Positions 9,384 to 18,114 of a stretch of DNA of 64,000 nt are shown here, one piece after another. Every line of letters begins with the position of its first letter. Positions within the stretch are counted from its first letter, which is position 1. Position numbers and translations under genes: made by a program. Under the pieces are notes generated by a model that had not been told where the DNA came from, ran no database searches, and saw only the letters and a list, made by a program, of their open reading frames with translations. The stretch comes from Pseudomonas khavaziana (lineage in GTDB: Bacteria; Pseudomonadota; Gammaproteobacteria; Pseudomonadales; Pseudomonadaceae): NCBI RefSeq assembly GCF_019145205.1, contig NZ_JAHSTT010000008.1, positions 280,429 to 344,428 on the forward strand. The letters are read 5' to 3'.

Positions 9384-9727
9384 ACCTGGCGCCCCAGCAA
9401 GGCGACACCGACAATCACCAGCGCCACACCCAGCCAGTGACGGCCATCGATGGGTTCGTGAAACACAAAGCGCGCCACCAGCGTGACCAGCACGAAATTC
9501 AAGCTGAGCATGGGGTAGGCAATGCCCACTTCCAGGCGCTGCAGCACCAACAGCCACGCCAGCAGACCCAGGCCCAGGCACACCAGCGCCGACCATAACC
9601 ATGGTGAGCGCAGTTTCAACGCCCAACCGTCCGGCACGTCACGCCAGCTTTCTACGGCGAACTTTTGCGAGACCTGGCCCATGCAGGTGAACAGGCAGGC
9701 TGTGAGTAACAGCAGCAGGGTGATCAT
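9380..9727 (-). CDS. arnE: Undecaprenyl phosphate-Ara4N flippase subunit ArnE
   Basis: A 115-residue EamA-like membrane protein with four hydrophobic helices and the motifs LEVGIAYPMLSLNFVLVTL and HEPIDGRHWLGVALI. It is the partner of ArnF in flipping the lipid-linked aminosugar. Both ends overlap neighbours by four bases (arnT upstream, arnF downstream), so translation is probably coupled. Confidence 0.9.
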   Translation of the reverse strand: MITLLLLLTACLFTCMGQVSQKFAVESWRDVPDGWALKLRSPWLWSALVCLGLGLLAWLLVLQRLEVGIAYPMLSLNFVLVTLVARFVFHEPIDGRHWLGVALVIVGVALLGRQV

Positions 9728-11379
9728 GGCGCGACCTGGGGGAAAATCAGGATCACGATCTTGCCCTGTGCATAGCGCTTGCCATCGGCAGGCAGCAGCG
9801 CGAGTTCTTCCTTTTCGCCGGCGCTATTGACCCGCATCACCACGCCAACAGCGCCGGTACGCCGGGTTTGCTCCATCCATGCCTGAATCGCGTTGCGGTC
9901 CACCAGGCGCGGGGCCGTATCCGCATAAGTCAGGCCGTACTTGACCTCTCCTGAGGTGTTGTACAGCGTGATATCAGGGCGTTTCAGACGCCATGACAGC
10001 GCTGAGGCGGCGCCAAGGTCATTGCTCAACAGGGCGACGGTGGGCTGCAACTCGTCGATGTGATCAATGATGAACTGGTCCGGGGTCTTGTTATAAACCA
10101 CCGAATGGGGCAACGCCGCAGGCACCAGGACCACCAGCAAGCCACTGCCGATCAGGGGCGCGGCCCACAATGCCAAGGGGCGCGCCGCTTGCAGCAGATT
10201 GATGACGATCCAGCCGAACAAGAAGGTAAACACCAGCACCAGGCTGAGGGTTTCCTCGCCGGGTTCGTACACCGGTTTCTTCAACTGGAACCAGCTGAGG
10301 GCCAGCAAGACCAGCACACCGATCACCAGGTTCAACCAGCCATTGATACGCAGGACGCGACCGTGGCGCTGAGTGAGTTTGTCGCTCAGGGTCGAGCCCA
10401 TCAGCAGGGCCAGGGGCAACATGCACGGCATGATATAGGAGGGCAGCTTGCCCTTGGCCAGGCTGAAAAACGCCAGGGGCATCAGCAGCCAGAGCAGCAG
10501 GAACGCGGTCTTTGGTACGCGCTTTTGCAGCCACGCCTCTTTGGCTGTAGACGGCAGCAGCGCGACCCATGGCAGCGCGAACGCTATCAGCAGCGGTAGG
10601 TAGTACCAGAACGGTTCGGCGTGCTGGGCGTCTTCACCGGCGAAGCGTTGGATATGCTCGTGCCAGAAGAAGAAGTGCCAGTAGTCCGGCTCTTGTAAAT
10701 GCACGGCCAACGCCCATGGCACGCTGACCACAATCGCCACCAGTACGGCCACAACGCCGAACTTGAACAATTCGCCCATGCGTTTTTGCCAGAGGGCGTA
10801 GGGCAGGGCGACCAATACCGGCAGCAACCAGGCCAGGAAGCCCTTGGTCATGAAACCCAAGCCGCACGCGAAACCCAGCAGGGCCCAGGACCACAGGCGG
10901 CCACGCCGCGAGCTGCTGTCGAAGCAGAACCACAACGCCACACCGGTCAGGTTGACCCAGAAGGTGAACTGCGGGTCCAGGTTGGCATAGCCGCCGAGCG
11001 CCGCGACACTGACGAAACTCATGTACAGAACGGTGCTGACCAGGCTTTTCTGCGGGTCGTTCCACAGCCGGCGAGAGACCAGGTAGACCATCAGGATGCT
11101 CAAGCCGGTGCTCAACGCCGAGGCAAACCGTACGCCGAACAGGTTCTGCCCGAAGAGCGCCTGGCCCAGCGCGATCATCCAATAGCCTGCGGCGGGTTTT
11201 TCGAAGTAGCGGATGCCCATAAAGTGCGGTGACGCCCATTTGCCGGTCAGCAGCATTTCCTGGCTGATCTGCGCATAACGGGTTTCATCCGGGATCCACA
11301 GGCCGTGGGTAGCCAGCGGCAGCAGATAGACCACGGCAAACGCCAGCAGGAGCAAGGGCAGGGCCCAGCGGCGGATCAT
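9724..11379 (-). CDS. arnT: Lipid A 4-amino-4-deoxy-L-arabinose transferase
   Basis: A 551-residue polytopic inner-membrane enzyme. It carries the periplasmic catalytic motif IPDETRYAQIS near residue 35, GIRYFEKPAAGYW, and LDPQFTFWVNLTG, with a C-terminal periplasmic domain. It transfers L-Ara4N from undecaprenyl phosphate to lipid A phosphates, lowering binding of polymyxin and cationic peptides. The start chosen is the ATG that overlaps the arnD stop; seven extra codons upstream lie inside arnD. Confidence 0.94.
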   Translation of the reverse strand: MIRRWALPLLLLAFAVVYLLPLATHGLWIPDETRYAQISQEMLLTGKWASPHFMGIRYFEKPAAGYWMIALGQALFGQNLFGVRFASALSTGLSILMVYLVSRRLWNDPQKSLVSTVLYMSFVSVAALGGYANLDPQFTFWVNLTGVALWFCFDSSSRRGRLWSWALLGFACGLGFMTKGFLAWLLPVLVALPYALWQKRMGELFKFGVVAVLVAIVVSVPWALAVHLQEPDYWHFFFWHEHIQRFAGEDAQHAEPFWYYLPLLIAFALPWVALLPSTAKEAWLQKRVPKTAFLLLWLLMPLAFFSLAKGKLPSYIMPCMLPLALLMGSTLSDKLTQRHGRVLRINGWLNLVIGVLVLLALSWFQLKKPVYEPGEETLSLVLVFTFLFGWIVINLLQAARPLALWAAPLIGSGLLVVLVPAALPHSVVYNKTPDQFIIDHIDELQPTVALLSNDLGAASALSWRLKRPDITLYNTSGEVKYGLTYADTAPRLVDRNAIQAWMEQTRRTGAVGVVMRVNSAGEKEELALLPADGKRYAQGKIVILIFPQVAP

Positions 11380-12260
11380 GCTTGTTGTACTCCGAGCCAA
11401 CCCTCGCGACCGCTCAAGGCGCCGCGCACCAACCGTTGCTGGGGCAGGGTGGTCACATCCGCGGGCAACAGGTCGCCCAGGGGCGTAAAATCAATGCCGC
11501 GTTGCTTTGCCTGAGTGAGCAACTGGCGAAAATCATTGGCCATCAGAATCCCTTCTACCTCTGCGTGGACCGTGTAGACGTTCAGTTTTGAGGCGCTGAA
11601 CCGGTCCAGGATGTAGTTGTTGAAGTCTTTGGCAGCCACTACCGGTCCGACGACTTCGTCGAAGGTCGGCAGGTCTACCGGAATTTGTGGGGTGCCGGCG
11701 CTGCCATCGGCCAAGGTCGGTCGAAACAGGCTGGTGCCCCGGCAATCACTGTTGTAGCGGAAGTTGAACCCTTGCTTGGCTTGCACCACACGCTCATCGG
11801 CACGCCAACCGGCAGCCGCTGAACAATCGATAGGTTCGCCCAGGATGTCGCTCAAGGTCTGCACGCCTCGCCGAACCTGCTTGATCAACTGCGCCTCGCT
11901 CCAGCGCCCGGCGTTGGCCTGCCAGCCATGGTGATCCCAGGCGTGCAGGCCGACTTCATGCCCGGCAGCCTTGGCCTGGCGCATCAAATGCCCCAGGTCG
12001 CGGCCAATCGGCTTGCCTGGCCAGGCAGTGCCGGCCAGCAGGATGTCCCAGCCATACAGGCCGGCAGCATTGGAACGCAGCATCTTCCACAGGAATTGCG
12101 GGCGGATCAGGCGCCACAAATGGCGGCCCATGTTGTCCGGGCCGACACTGAAGAAGAACGTCGCCTTTACCCCGGCTTCAGCCAGGGATTCGAGCAGCCG
12201 CGGCACACCTTCACGGGTGCCACGGTAGGTGTCGACGTCGATGCGAAGACCTGCCTGCAT
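11376..12260 (-). CDS. arnD: 4-deoxy-4-formamido-L-arabinose-phosphoundecaprenol deformylase
   Basis: A 294-residue polysaccharide-deacetylase-fold protein. The metal site is visible as RIDVDTYRGTREGVP near the N-terminus and the HAWDHHGWQ motif in the middle. It removes the formyl group from undecaprenyl phosphate-L-Ara4FN before flipping. The ATG shares an A with the arnA stop (TAATG). Confidence 0.94.
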   Translation of the reverse strand: MQAGLRIDVDTYRGTREGVPRLLESLAEAGVKATFFFSVGPDNMGRHLWRLIRPQFLWKMLRSNAAGLYGWDILLAGTAWPGKPIGRDLGHLMRQAKAAGHEVGLHAWDHHGWQANAGRWSEAQLIKQVRRGVQTLSDILGEPIDCSAAAGWRADERVVQAKQGFNFRYNSDCRGTSLFRPTLADGSAGTPQIPVDLPTFDEVVGPVVAAKDFNNYILDRFSASKLNVYTVHAEVEGILMANDFRQLLTQAKQRGIDFTPLGDLLPADVTTLPQQRLVRGALSGREGWLGVQQA

Positions 12261-14251
12261 TATTTCTTGTCCGCTATTTCAAGCATGGCTTCGCGCAAGA
12301 AGAAGTCGAGCGTGTTGCCGATGGTTTCGCTCATCTGCACGGTCGGCTCCCAGTTCAGCAGGCGCTTGGCGTTTTCGATGCTGGGCTTGCGGTGCGCCAC
12401 GTCCTGGTAACCGGTGCCGTAGAACGCCTTGCTTTCCACGTCGCGGAAACCGGCAAACGGTGGGAAGTTATGGCGCAGCGGGTGGGCCTCGAACTGACGC
12501 AACAGCTCTTCGCCCAACTGGCGAATGCTCGCTTCGTTTTCCGGGTTGCCGATGTTGATGATCTGGCCGTTGCAGGCATCGTTGTCGTTATCGATGATGC
12601 GGGCCAGGGCCTCGATGCCGTCGGCAATGTCGGTGAAGCAACGTTTTTGCTCACCACCGTCGAACAGGCGGATCGGCGTGCCTTCCACCAGGTTGAGGAT
12701 CAGCTGGGTGATGGCGCGGGAGCTGCCGATACGCGCCGAGTCGAGGCGGTCCAGGCGCGGGCCCATCCAGTTGAAAGGGCGGAACAGGGTGAAGTTCAGG
12801 CCCTTGTCGCCGTAGGCCCAGATCACGCGGTCCAGCAGTTGCTTGGACACCGAGTAGATCCAACGCTGCTTGTTGACCGGGCCGACCACCAGGTTGGAGG
12901 TGTCTTCGTCGAAGTACTGGTCCTGGCACATGCCATAGACTTCGGAGGTCGATGGGAAGATCACACGCTTGTTGTACTTGACGCAGTAGCGCACCAGCTT
13001 GAGGTTTTCTTCGAAGTCCAGCTCGAACACACGCAGCGGATTACGGGTGTATTCAATCGGGGTGGCGATGGCTACCAGCGGCAGGACCACGTCGCATTTC
13101 TTGATGTGGTACTCGATCCACTCTGAGTGGATGCTGATATCGCCTTCCACGTAGTGGAAGTTGGGGTGGCTGCGCAGGCGCTCGATGGCGTCGGAGCCGA
13201 TGTCCAGGCCATAGATCTCGTAACGGTCGTCACGCAGCAGGCGCTCGGACAGGTGGTTACCGATAAAACCGTTTACCCCCAGGATCAGCACGCGGGTACG
13301 GCGTGGCTTGCGCCCGGACTCAGCGCCGCGCAGTACGGAACCGTCCACCAGGCCCAGCTCATCGGCCAGGGCCGGGCCGGCCAGGTACAGGCCATTTTCA
13401 TTGCGCTGGCCGAACTTGATCACCAGGGAGTCTTCGCCGCAGGCAATACGCAGCGGGCTGACGCTGATCACGCGACCTGGCGCCAGGCCTTCGTTGCCCT
13501 TGACCACCTCGGCTTGCCAGACGATCAGTTTGTGCTCGCCGACGGCGCAAAAGGCGCCTGGGTACGGCTGGGTCACGGCGCGAACCAGGTTTAACAGGGT
13601 TTCGGCTGGTTGTTTCCAGTCCAGCTTGCCATCGGCGGCGGTGCGGCGGCCGAAGTAAGTGGCTTGGCTTTCATCCTGGGCGGTTTCAGCCAGCTTGCCC
13701 TGGGCCAGCTGTGGCAGCGCATCGCGCAGCAGAGCAGCGGCGGCATCACGCAGCTTGGCGTGCAGGCTCAAGCCGGTATCGGTGCGGTCGATGCTGACGC
13801 GCTGCTGGGCCAGGATGGCGCCCGCATCGGCACGCTTGACCATGCGATGCAGGGTGACACCGGTTTCAGTCTCACCGTTGACCAGCACCCAGTTGGCCGG
13901 TGCGCGGCCACGGTATTTGGGCAGCAACGAGCCGTGCAGGTTGAACGCGCCTTTGCGAGCGGTGGCCAACAGCGCTTCGCTGAGCAGGTTGCGGTAGTAG
14001 AAAGAGAAGATGTACTCCGGATTCAGCTTGGCGATGCGCTCGATCCACAGGGGGTGATTGGCGTCTTCCGGGGCGTGTACCGGGATGCCATTACGTGCGC
14101 AGAGCTGAGCGACGGAGCCATAGAAGTTGTTTTCCCTGGGGTCATCGGCATGGGTGAACACGGCGGCAATTTCGTAGCCCGCACTGAGCAGGGCTTCAAT
14201 GCCTGCACAGCCAATATCGTGGTAAGCGAAGACAACAGCTTTTGAACTCAT
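12260..14251 (-). CDS. arnA: Bifunctional UDP-Ara4N formyltransferase / UDP-glucuronate decarboxylase
   Basis: A 663-residue two-domain enzyme. The N-terminal part (about 1-300) is a formyl-THF transferase with HGSLLPKYRGRAPANW. The C-terminal part (about 315-660) is an extended SDR decarboxylase with the NAD site GVNGFIGNHL, and Thr/Ser plus YSVSKQ as the catalytic Tyr-Lys. It oxidatively decarboxylates UDP-glucuronate and later N-formylates UDP-L-Ara4N. Its start overlaps the arnC stop by four bases. The aminotransferase ArnB, which acts between its two reactions, is not encoded next to it. Confidence 0.95.
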   Translation of the reverse strand: MSSKAVVFAYHDIGCAGIEALLSAGYEIAAVFTHADDPRENNFYGSVAQLCARNGIPVHAPEDANHPLWIERIAKLNPEYIFSFYYRNLLSEALLATARKGAFNLHGSLLPKYRGRAPANWVLVNGETETGVTLHRMVKRADAGAILAQQRVSIDRTDTGLSLHAKLRDAAAALLRDALPQLAQGKLAETAQDESQATYFGRRTAADGKLDWKQPAETLLNLVRAVTQPYPGAFCAVGEHKLIVWQAEVVKGNEGLAPGRVISVSPLRIACGEDSLVIKFGQRNENGLYLAGPALADELGLVDGSVLRGAESGRKPRRTRVLILGVNGFIGNHLSERLLRDDRYEIYGLDIGSDAIERLRSHPNFHYVEGDISIHSEWIEYHIKKCDVVLPLVAIATPIEYTRNPLRVFELDFEENLKLVRYCVKYNKRVIFPSTSEVYGMCQDQYFDEDTSNLVVGPVNKQRWIYSVSKQLLDRVIWAYGDKGLNFTLFRPFNWMGPRLDRLDSARIGSSRAITQLILNLVEGTPIRLFDGGEQKRCFTDIADGIEALARIIDNDNDACNGQIINIGNPENEASIRQLGEELLRQFEAHPLRHNFPPFAGFRDVESKAFYGTGYQDVAHRKPSIENAKRLLNWEPTVQMSETIGNTLDFFLREAMLEIADKK

Positions 14252-15282
14252 GACTGGACCTGATCGGAAGGAGAAGTAGAAGTATGGGAAGACACCAGGC
14301 CGTCAACCACGACGACTGGAGCCGGTGCTGCCGGCTGGTTGCGCAGCACTTTTTCAATAAAGAAGCGTGGGCGGGCACGTACATCGCTGTACATGCGGCC
14401 CAGGTATTCACCCAACAGGCCCATGCCGATGAACTGGCCACCGGTGAACACGAACAGCACGGCGAACAGCACGAACAGGCCGTCACCAGCCCAGTCGGCG
14501 CCGAAGGCCAGGCGCATGATGATCAGTGCGAAGGCAAACAACACACCCAGCGCCGCCAGGCTGAAACCAACAATGGACAGCAGGCGCAATGGCGTGGTGG
14601 TCATGCAGGTCAGCAAGTCGAACATCAGGCTGATCAGGCGCATGGCGCTGTATTTGGATTCGCCGTGTTCCCGCTCGGCATGATGCACGAGGATTTCCGT
14701 GGTGTGGCGGGCGAATCCGTTGGCCAGGATCGGGATAAAGGTGCTGCGTTCACGGCAGGCGAGCATGGCGTCGACGATGGTGCGGCGGTAGGCGCGCAAC
14801 ATGCAGCCGTAATCGCTCATGGCCACGCCGGTAGAGCGTTGCACGGCGAGGTTGATCAGCCGCGACGGCCAGCGACGGAAGGCGGAGTCCTGGCGGTTGT
14901 TGCGCACGGTGGCGACCACGTCGTAGCCCAGGGCGGCTTGTTCCACCAGGCGCGGGATTTCTTCCGGCGGGTTCTGCAGGTCAGCGTCGAGAGTAATCAC
15001 CACGTCGCCACGGCACTGCTCGAAGCCGGCCATGATCGCAGCGTGCTGGCCGTAATTGCGGTTGAGGATCACCGCTACTACGTTGCTGCCTTCTGCAGCG
15101 GCGGCGTCTTCGAGCAGTTGGGCCGAATCGTCGCGACTACCGTCATCCACCAGGATGATTTCGTATTCGTAAGCCAGTTGCTTGCAGGCTGCGGTGGTAC
15201 GACGCAGCAATTCGGGCAGGCTCTCTTGTTCGTTGTAGACCGGGATAACGATCGACACGCAATCAATAGGGTAGGGTTTCAA
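14248..15282 (-). CDS. arnC: Undecaprenyl-phosphate 4-deoxy-4-formamido-L-arabinose transferase
   Basis: A 344-residue GT2 glycosyltransferase with IVIPVYNEQESLPELL, VDDGSRDDS and TLDADLQNPPEEI (DXD-type metal site). Two C-terminal membrane helices follow. It moves Ara4FN from UDP to undecaprenyl phosphate. The only fitting start is a TTG. A three-codon ORF (ATG AAA CGT TGA) overlaps this TTG just upstream and could couple initiation. It is the first gene of the operon in this window, a position that in P. aeruginosa follows arnB. Confidence 0.93.
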   Translation of the reverse strand: MKPYPIDCVSIVIPVYNEQESLPELLRRTTAACKQLAYEYEIILVDDGSRDDSAQLLEDAAAAEGSNVVAVILNRNYGQHAAIMAGFEQCRGDVVITLDADLQNPPEEIPRLVEQAALGYDVVATVRNNRQDSAFRRWPSRLINLAVQRSTGVAMSDYGCMLRAYRRTIVDAMLACRERSTFIPILANGFARHTTEILVHHAEREHGESKYSAMRLISLMFDLLTCMTTTPLRLLSIVGFSLAALGVLFAFALIIMRLAFGADWAGDGLFVLFAVLFVFTGGQFIGMGLLGEYLGRMYSDVRARPRFFIEKVLRNQPAAPAPVVVVDGLVSSHTSTSPSDQVQS

Positions 15283-15693
15283 CGTTTCATGACCTCGGGC
15301 TGGAGCAACTTGATGCGTGAAAACAACAGCAATTATTGGGCGAAATTACAGCCCGCAGACTACAAGGCGGCGCTAAAGATAAAGCGTAATCAACAGGTTA
15401 GTCGACAAACCGCGGTTTGCTCTGAAGTATTGCCTACAAGGTTAAGCGCAAAAATGTGCAACGAATATGAAAGGCGGATGAAAAACTCGTTTATTTGACA
15501 GGTAGACAGCTAGGGTTCAGCTAAGTAACTAAGGCATTACAAGTACAAGGGCGTGGGCAAGATGGGAGCGCCCGACAGGGGGGTTGGTTCAATTTTGGCG
15601 CGGCGGCCCGGGCGAAGAGGCTTATTCAACAATCTTCTCTGCATTGGCGCTCAAGTGCCGGTAAAGTAAGCCATCTCTTGCCAGGGTAGTCGG
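15283..15693. promoter_or_regulatory. Divergent intergenic region upstream of arnC
   Basis: This 411-base AT-richer stretch separates arnC (left) from a secreted-protein gene (right) and must hold the arn promoter. On the minus strand there is TGTTGA-N5-CTTTA near 15390-15405, loosely like a PhoP half-site pair, but it is too weak to call. No arnB remnant was recognised. Confidence 0.4.
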
Positions 15694-16506
15694 ATGAATA
15701 GCGTGCAACTTTTACGCGGCCAGTTACGGCCCGCGTTGATGGGACTGTTGATGACGGTGGCCTGTGTCACCAGCGTGCGGGCCGATGACGGCGTTGCGCT
15801 GACCAGCATCGAGCAGGTGCCGGAAGGCGTGGAAGTCCGCGGCAGACAAGTCGCGGCCTATACCTGGGACGACCGCCAAGGCAAAAACCTGCTGGTGCTT
15901 GCCGAACAGGTCAGCGAACGGGATGACGATGGCACCCAGTCAGCCTTTGTTTACGCGGCACAGTACCTGCTCGGCGGCGACCATCCAAAGCGTGTGTGGA
16001 TGCTGTACGACGACGTGCAGCACTGCGAATTCGACGCCGGGCTGCGCTTTGACCGTGCGGCCACCAAGGTCACTGATCTGCTGGGCGACGGCAATACCCA
16101 GGCCACGGTCGGCTATTCGCGTACCTGCACCAGTGATGTCAGCCCTAACGAATTCAAGCTGATCATGCACGTCGGCAAGTCCGAGAAGTACCGCCTGCGT
16201 GGCCTTGACCGTGTGGGCGCCAGTTGGTGGGATGAGGACGCCGGAGCCTTGCGCGGCATGCCATTGCCCACCGACTGCAGCGTCGCGGCCCAGCAGGCGC
16301 TGGTCAGCCAATACAAGGAGCAGGGCACCGAACTGCCACTGCCAGGCTGCTATGGCGACGAGAAAGACTTCGCCAAGGCGCCGGACGGCTACCTCACCTT
16401 CATGCGCAAGCATTGGTTCGCGCTGATGCAGCAGCAGGACGCCGACTGGAGTCAGTCCCTGGCCCAGCCTCAGGATTCTGGCGAGGAGGACGGCGTGGAG
16501 CCGTGA
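15694..16506 (+). CDS. Hypothetical secreted protein
   Basis: A 270-residue protein with an N-terminal signal peptide (hydrophobic ALMGLLMTVACVTSV, cleavage probably after VRA near residue 30). The mature part has several Cys (QHCEFD, SRTCTSD, TDCSV, LPGCYG) consistent with periplasmic disulfides, and a LLGDGNTQATVGY segment like those in FG-GAP/VCBS-type proteins. I do not recognise a family with confidence and give no function. It is divergent from the arn operon. Confidence 0.75.
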   Translation: MNSVQLLRGQLRPALMGLLMTVACVTSVRADDGVALTSIEQVPEGVEVRGRQVAAYTWDDRQGKNLLVLAEQVSERDDDGTQSAFVYAAQYLLGGDHPKRVWMLYDDVQHCEFDAGLRFDRAATKVTDLLGDGNTQATVGYSRTCTSDVSPNEFKLIMHVGKSEKYRLRGLDRVGASWWDEDAGALRGMPLPTDCSVAAQQALVSQYKEQGTELPLPGCYGDEKDFAKAPDGYLTFMRKHWFALMQQQDADWSQSLAQPQDSGEEDGVEP

Positions 16507-16542
16507 TGCCCGTATTATCAATGATATTCGCCGCTCAAAATA

Positions 16543-16998
16543 TGGGAGGGGCTTGCCCCCGATGGCGGCGGGTCAGCCGCAGATGCATTCACTGACAGGC
16601 CGTCATCGGGGCATAGGTATCTACACAACTTTTGTAGCCGCAGCCGACCGTAACCACGATGCGAAGCGAGCCGCTCTTGATCTTGCTTTTGATCCTAGGC
16701 GCCCCGTTAAACCACGCTGGCCGGAATTCGACAGGGATTTGGGGGGTAAACCGGCAGGGATGCCGGTTTAGCCGCCCCGAATCCATGGCGGATTACGGGC
16801 ACACCGAGCCTGGGCGAGGTGCCGAGTGGTGGGGCAAGAGCCCTAATTTTGGTTACTTTTGGGGCTCTTTTCCAAAAGTGACCCGTTGTAAAAGCGGAAC
16901 CCTAAGTGGCCGTTACCGCAACAATGGATATGTACTCGGTCTGATCCAAGATCCTGGTCGGCCCGGAGGCCGCCATCGGGAGCAAGCCCCCTCCCACA
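16543..16998 (+). repeat. Composite repeat bounded by inverted REP sequences, copy 1
   Basis: A 456-base unit with a REP at each end in inverted orientation (16543-16568 TGGGAGGGGCTTGCCCCCGA...; 16970-16998 the complement-type end). Its core is closely similar to 63552-63991. The core has a perfect 10-bp hairpin (TAAACCGGCA / TGCCGGTTTA, 16747-16770). It also has an 8-bp stem AAGAGCCC/GGGCTCTT (16836-16843 with 16862-16869), a 12-bp stem GGTTACTTTTGG/CCAAAAGTGACC (16851-16862 with 16872-16883), and CCGTT/AGCGG (16883-16897). The second and third stems interleave. Confidence 0.9.
16747..16770. other. Perfect 10-bp hairpin in repeat core, copy 1
   Basis: TAAACCGGCA and TGCCGGTTTA flank a GGGA loop. 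The same hairpin is present unchanged at 63715-63738 in the second copy. No U-tract follows, so it is not an ordinary terminator. Confidence 0.85.
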
Positions 16999-17132
16999 GG
17001 GTCCAGTGGAGTACCAGAAGTTGGGTAGATAGCCATGTCGATCATGGGTTAGACTTTGCCTTCGCCAATTCACTAAATACATCGATTAATCAACAGGTTG
17101 AGCGATCTATTTAATCCAAAGGCTGATCTACC

Positions 17133-18047
17133 TTGACTGAGTCTACCCGCAACCCACTGACCCTCTACCTCACCCGCCTGGCACCTTCCAGCCAACTGAC
17201 CATGCGCTATGTGCTGCAGGATGCCGCCGATCGCCTGGGCTTCGAGGACATCAACCTCGAAGAGATCGACTGGCACCTGCTGCAACCCGAGCATGTGATC
17301 GCCCTGGTCGCGGCTTTGCGTGAGGACGGCTATGCGCCGAATACCTCGTCGCTATATGTGAATGCCGTACGCGGAGTGATGAACGAAGCATGGCGCATGA
17401 GCTTGATCAGCCAGGACCACCTGTTGAAGATGCGCTCGGTCAAGGCCACACCGGGTACACGCCTGGGCCAGGGTCGTAACCTGCGTCGCACCTTGATCCG
17501 CGAGATGCTCGAGGTCTGCGCCGCCGACCCACGCCCCCAGGGCCTGCGGGACGCCGCAGTAATTGGCTTGCTATATGGCTCGGGCATGCGCAAGTCAGAG
17601 TCGGTCAACCTTGACCTGGCCCAGATAAATTTTGACGAACGCAGCCTGCGGGTGATCGGCAAGGGCAACAAGGAACTGGTCAAGTACGCGCCGGACTGGG
17701 CGTTTGCCAAATTACGGACCTGGCTGGAATTTCGTCGCGGGCAACTCAAGGACGGCGAACAGGACGACAGCTTCCTGTTCAACCGGATTCGACGTGGCAG
17801 CCATATCACTCGCGAACGCATTACCAAACATGCGATTTACTACATCGCCCGCCAGCGTGGCGACCAGGTGGGGGTGAAGATCATGCCCCATGACTTCCGC
17901 CGCTCGTTCATCACGCGGGTGATTGAAGAGCATGATTTGTCGATTGCACAGAAGCTGGCGCATCACACCAATATCCAGACCACCGCCAGCTATGACGTGC
18001 GTGACGACAACGAGCGGCGGCGGGCGGTGGATCGGTTTGATTTGTAG
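17133..18047 (+). CDS. Tyrosine recombinase / site-specific integrase
   Basis: A 304-residue phage-integrase-family protein. It has an N-terminal SAM-like domain (residues 1-110) and a catalytic domain with LLYGSGMRKSE (first Arg), the Lys-containing KGNKELV hairpin, PHDFRRSFIT (His/Arg) and LAHHTNIQTTASYD with the nucleophilic Tyr. All catalytic residues are in place. The start is a TTG with AAAGG about 11 bases upstream. It sits immediately right of the composite repeat and left of a strong palindrome. No att site or cargo is evident, so its target is unknown. Confidence 0.88.
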   Translation: MTESTRNPLTLYLTRLAPSSQLTMRYVLQDAADRLGFEDINLEEIDWHLLQPEHVIALVAALREDGYAPNTSSLYVNAVRGVMNEAWRMSLISQDHLLKMRSVKATPGTRLGQGRNLRRTLIREMLEVCAADPRPQGLRDAAVIGLLYGSGMRKSESVNLDLAQINFDERSLRVIGKGNKELVKYAPDWAFAKLRTWLEFRRGQLKDGEQDDSFLFNRIRRGSHITRERITKHAIYYIARQRGDQVGVKIMPHDFRRSFITRVIEEHDLSIAQKLAHHTNIQTTASYDVRDDNERRRAVDRFDL

Positions 18048-18070
18048 CCTCAGGATTAATGAAAATTAAA

Positions 18071-18096
18071 TGTGGGAGGGGCTTGCCCCTCCCACA
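18071..18096. terminator. REP-type perfect palindrome between convergent genes
   Basis: TGTGGGAGGGG and CCCCTCCCACA form an 11-bp stem with a CTTG loop. It lies between the convergent recombinase and dehydrogenase genes and could stop transcription from both sides. The sequence is the same REP family as at 16543, 45789 and 63552. Confidence 0.7.
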
Positions 18097-18114
18097 ATTG
18101 GTCTTTCAGAGGGC

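Larger units (their letters stand above)
16507..17132. other. Intergenic block occupied by a REP-bounded repeat
   Basis: Apart from the composite repeat at 16543-16998 this region holds only the upstream sequence of the recombinase gene (17000-17132). The open frames inside it come from the repeat and lack ribosome sites. Confidence 0.7.

Noticed and set aside
15385..15410. PhoP-like direct repeat upstream of arnC
   Set aside because: TGTTGA-N5-CTTTA departs from the (T)GTTTA consensus at too many positions to call by eye.
15515..15540. CTTAGTTACTTAG as a PmrA box upstream of arnC
   Set aside because: Half-sites repeat every 8 bases, whereas PmrA boxes repeat every 11.
16659..17114. Protein-like frame in the repeat (NHAGRNSTGIWGVNRQGCRF), also at 63657-63899
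   Set aside because: No ribosome site. The two copies diverge by length changes that break the frame but preserve stems, so it is the repeat, not a gene.
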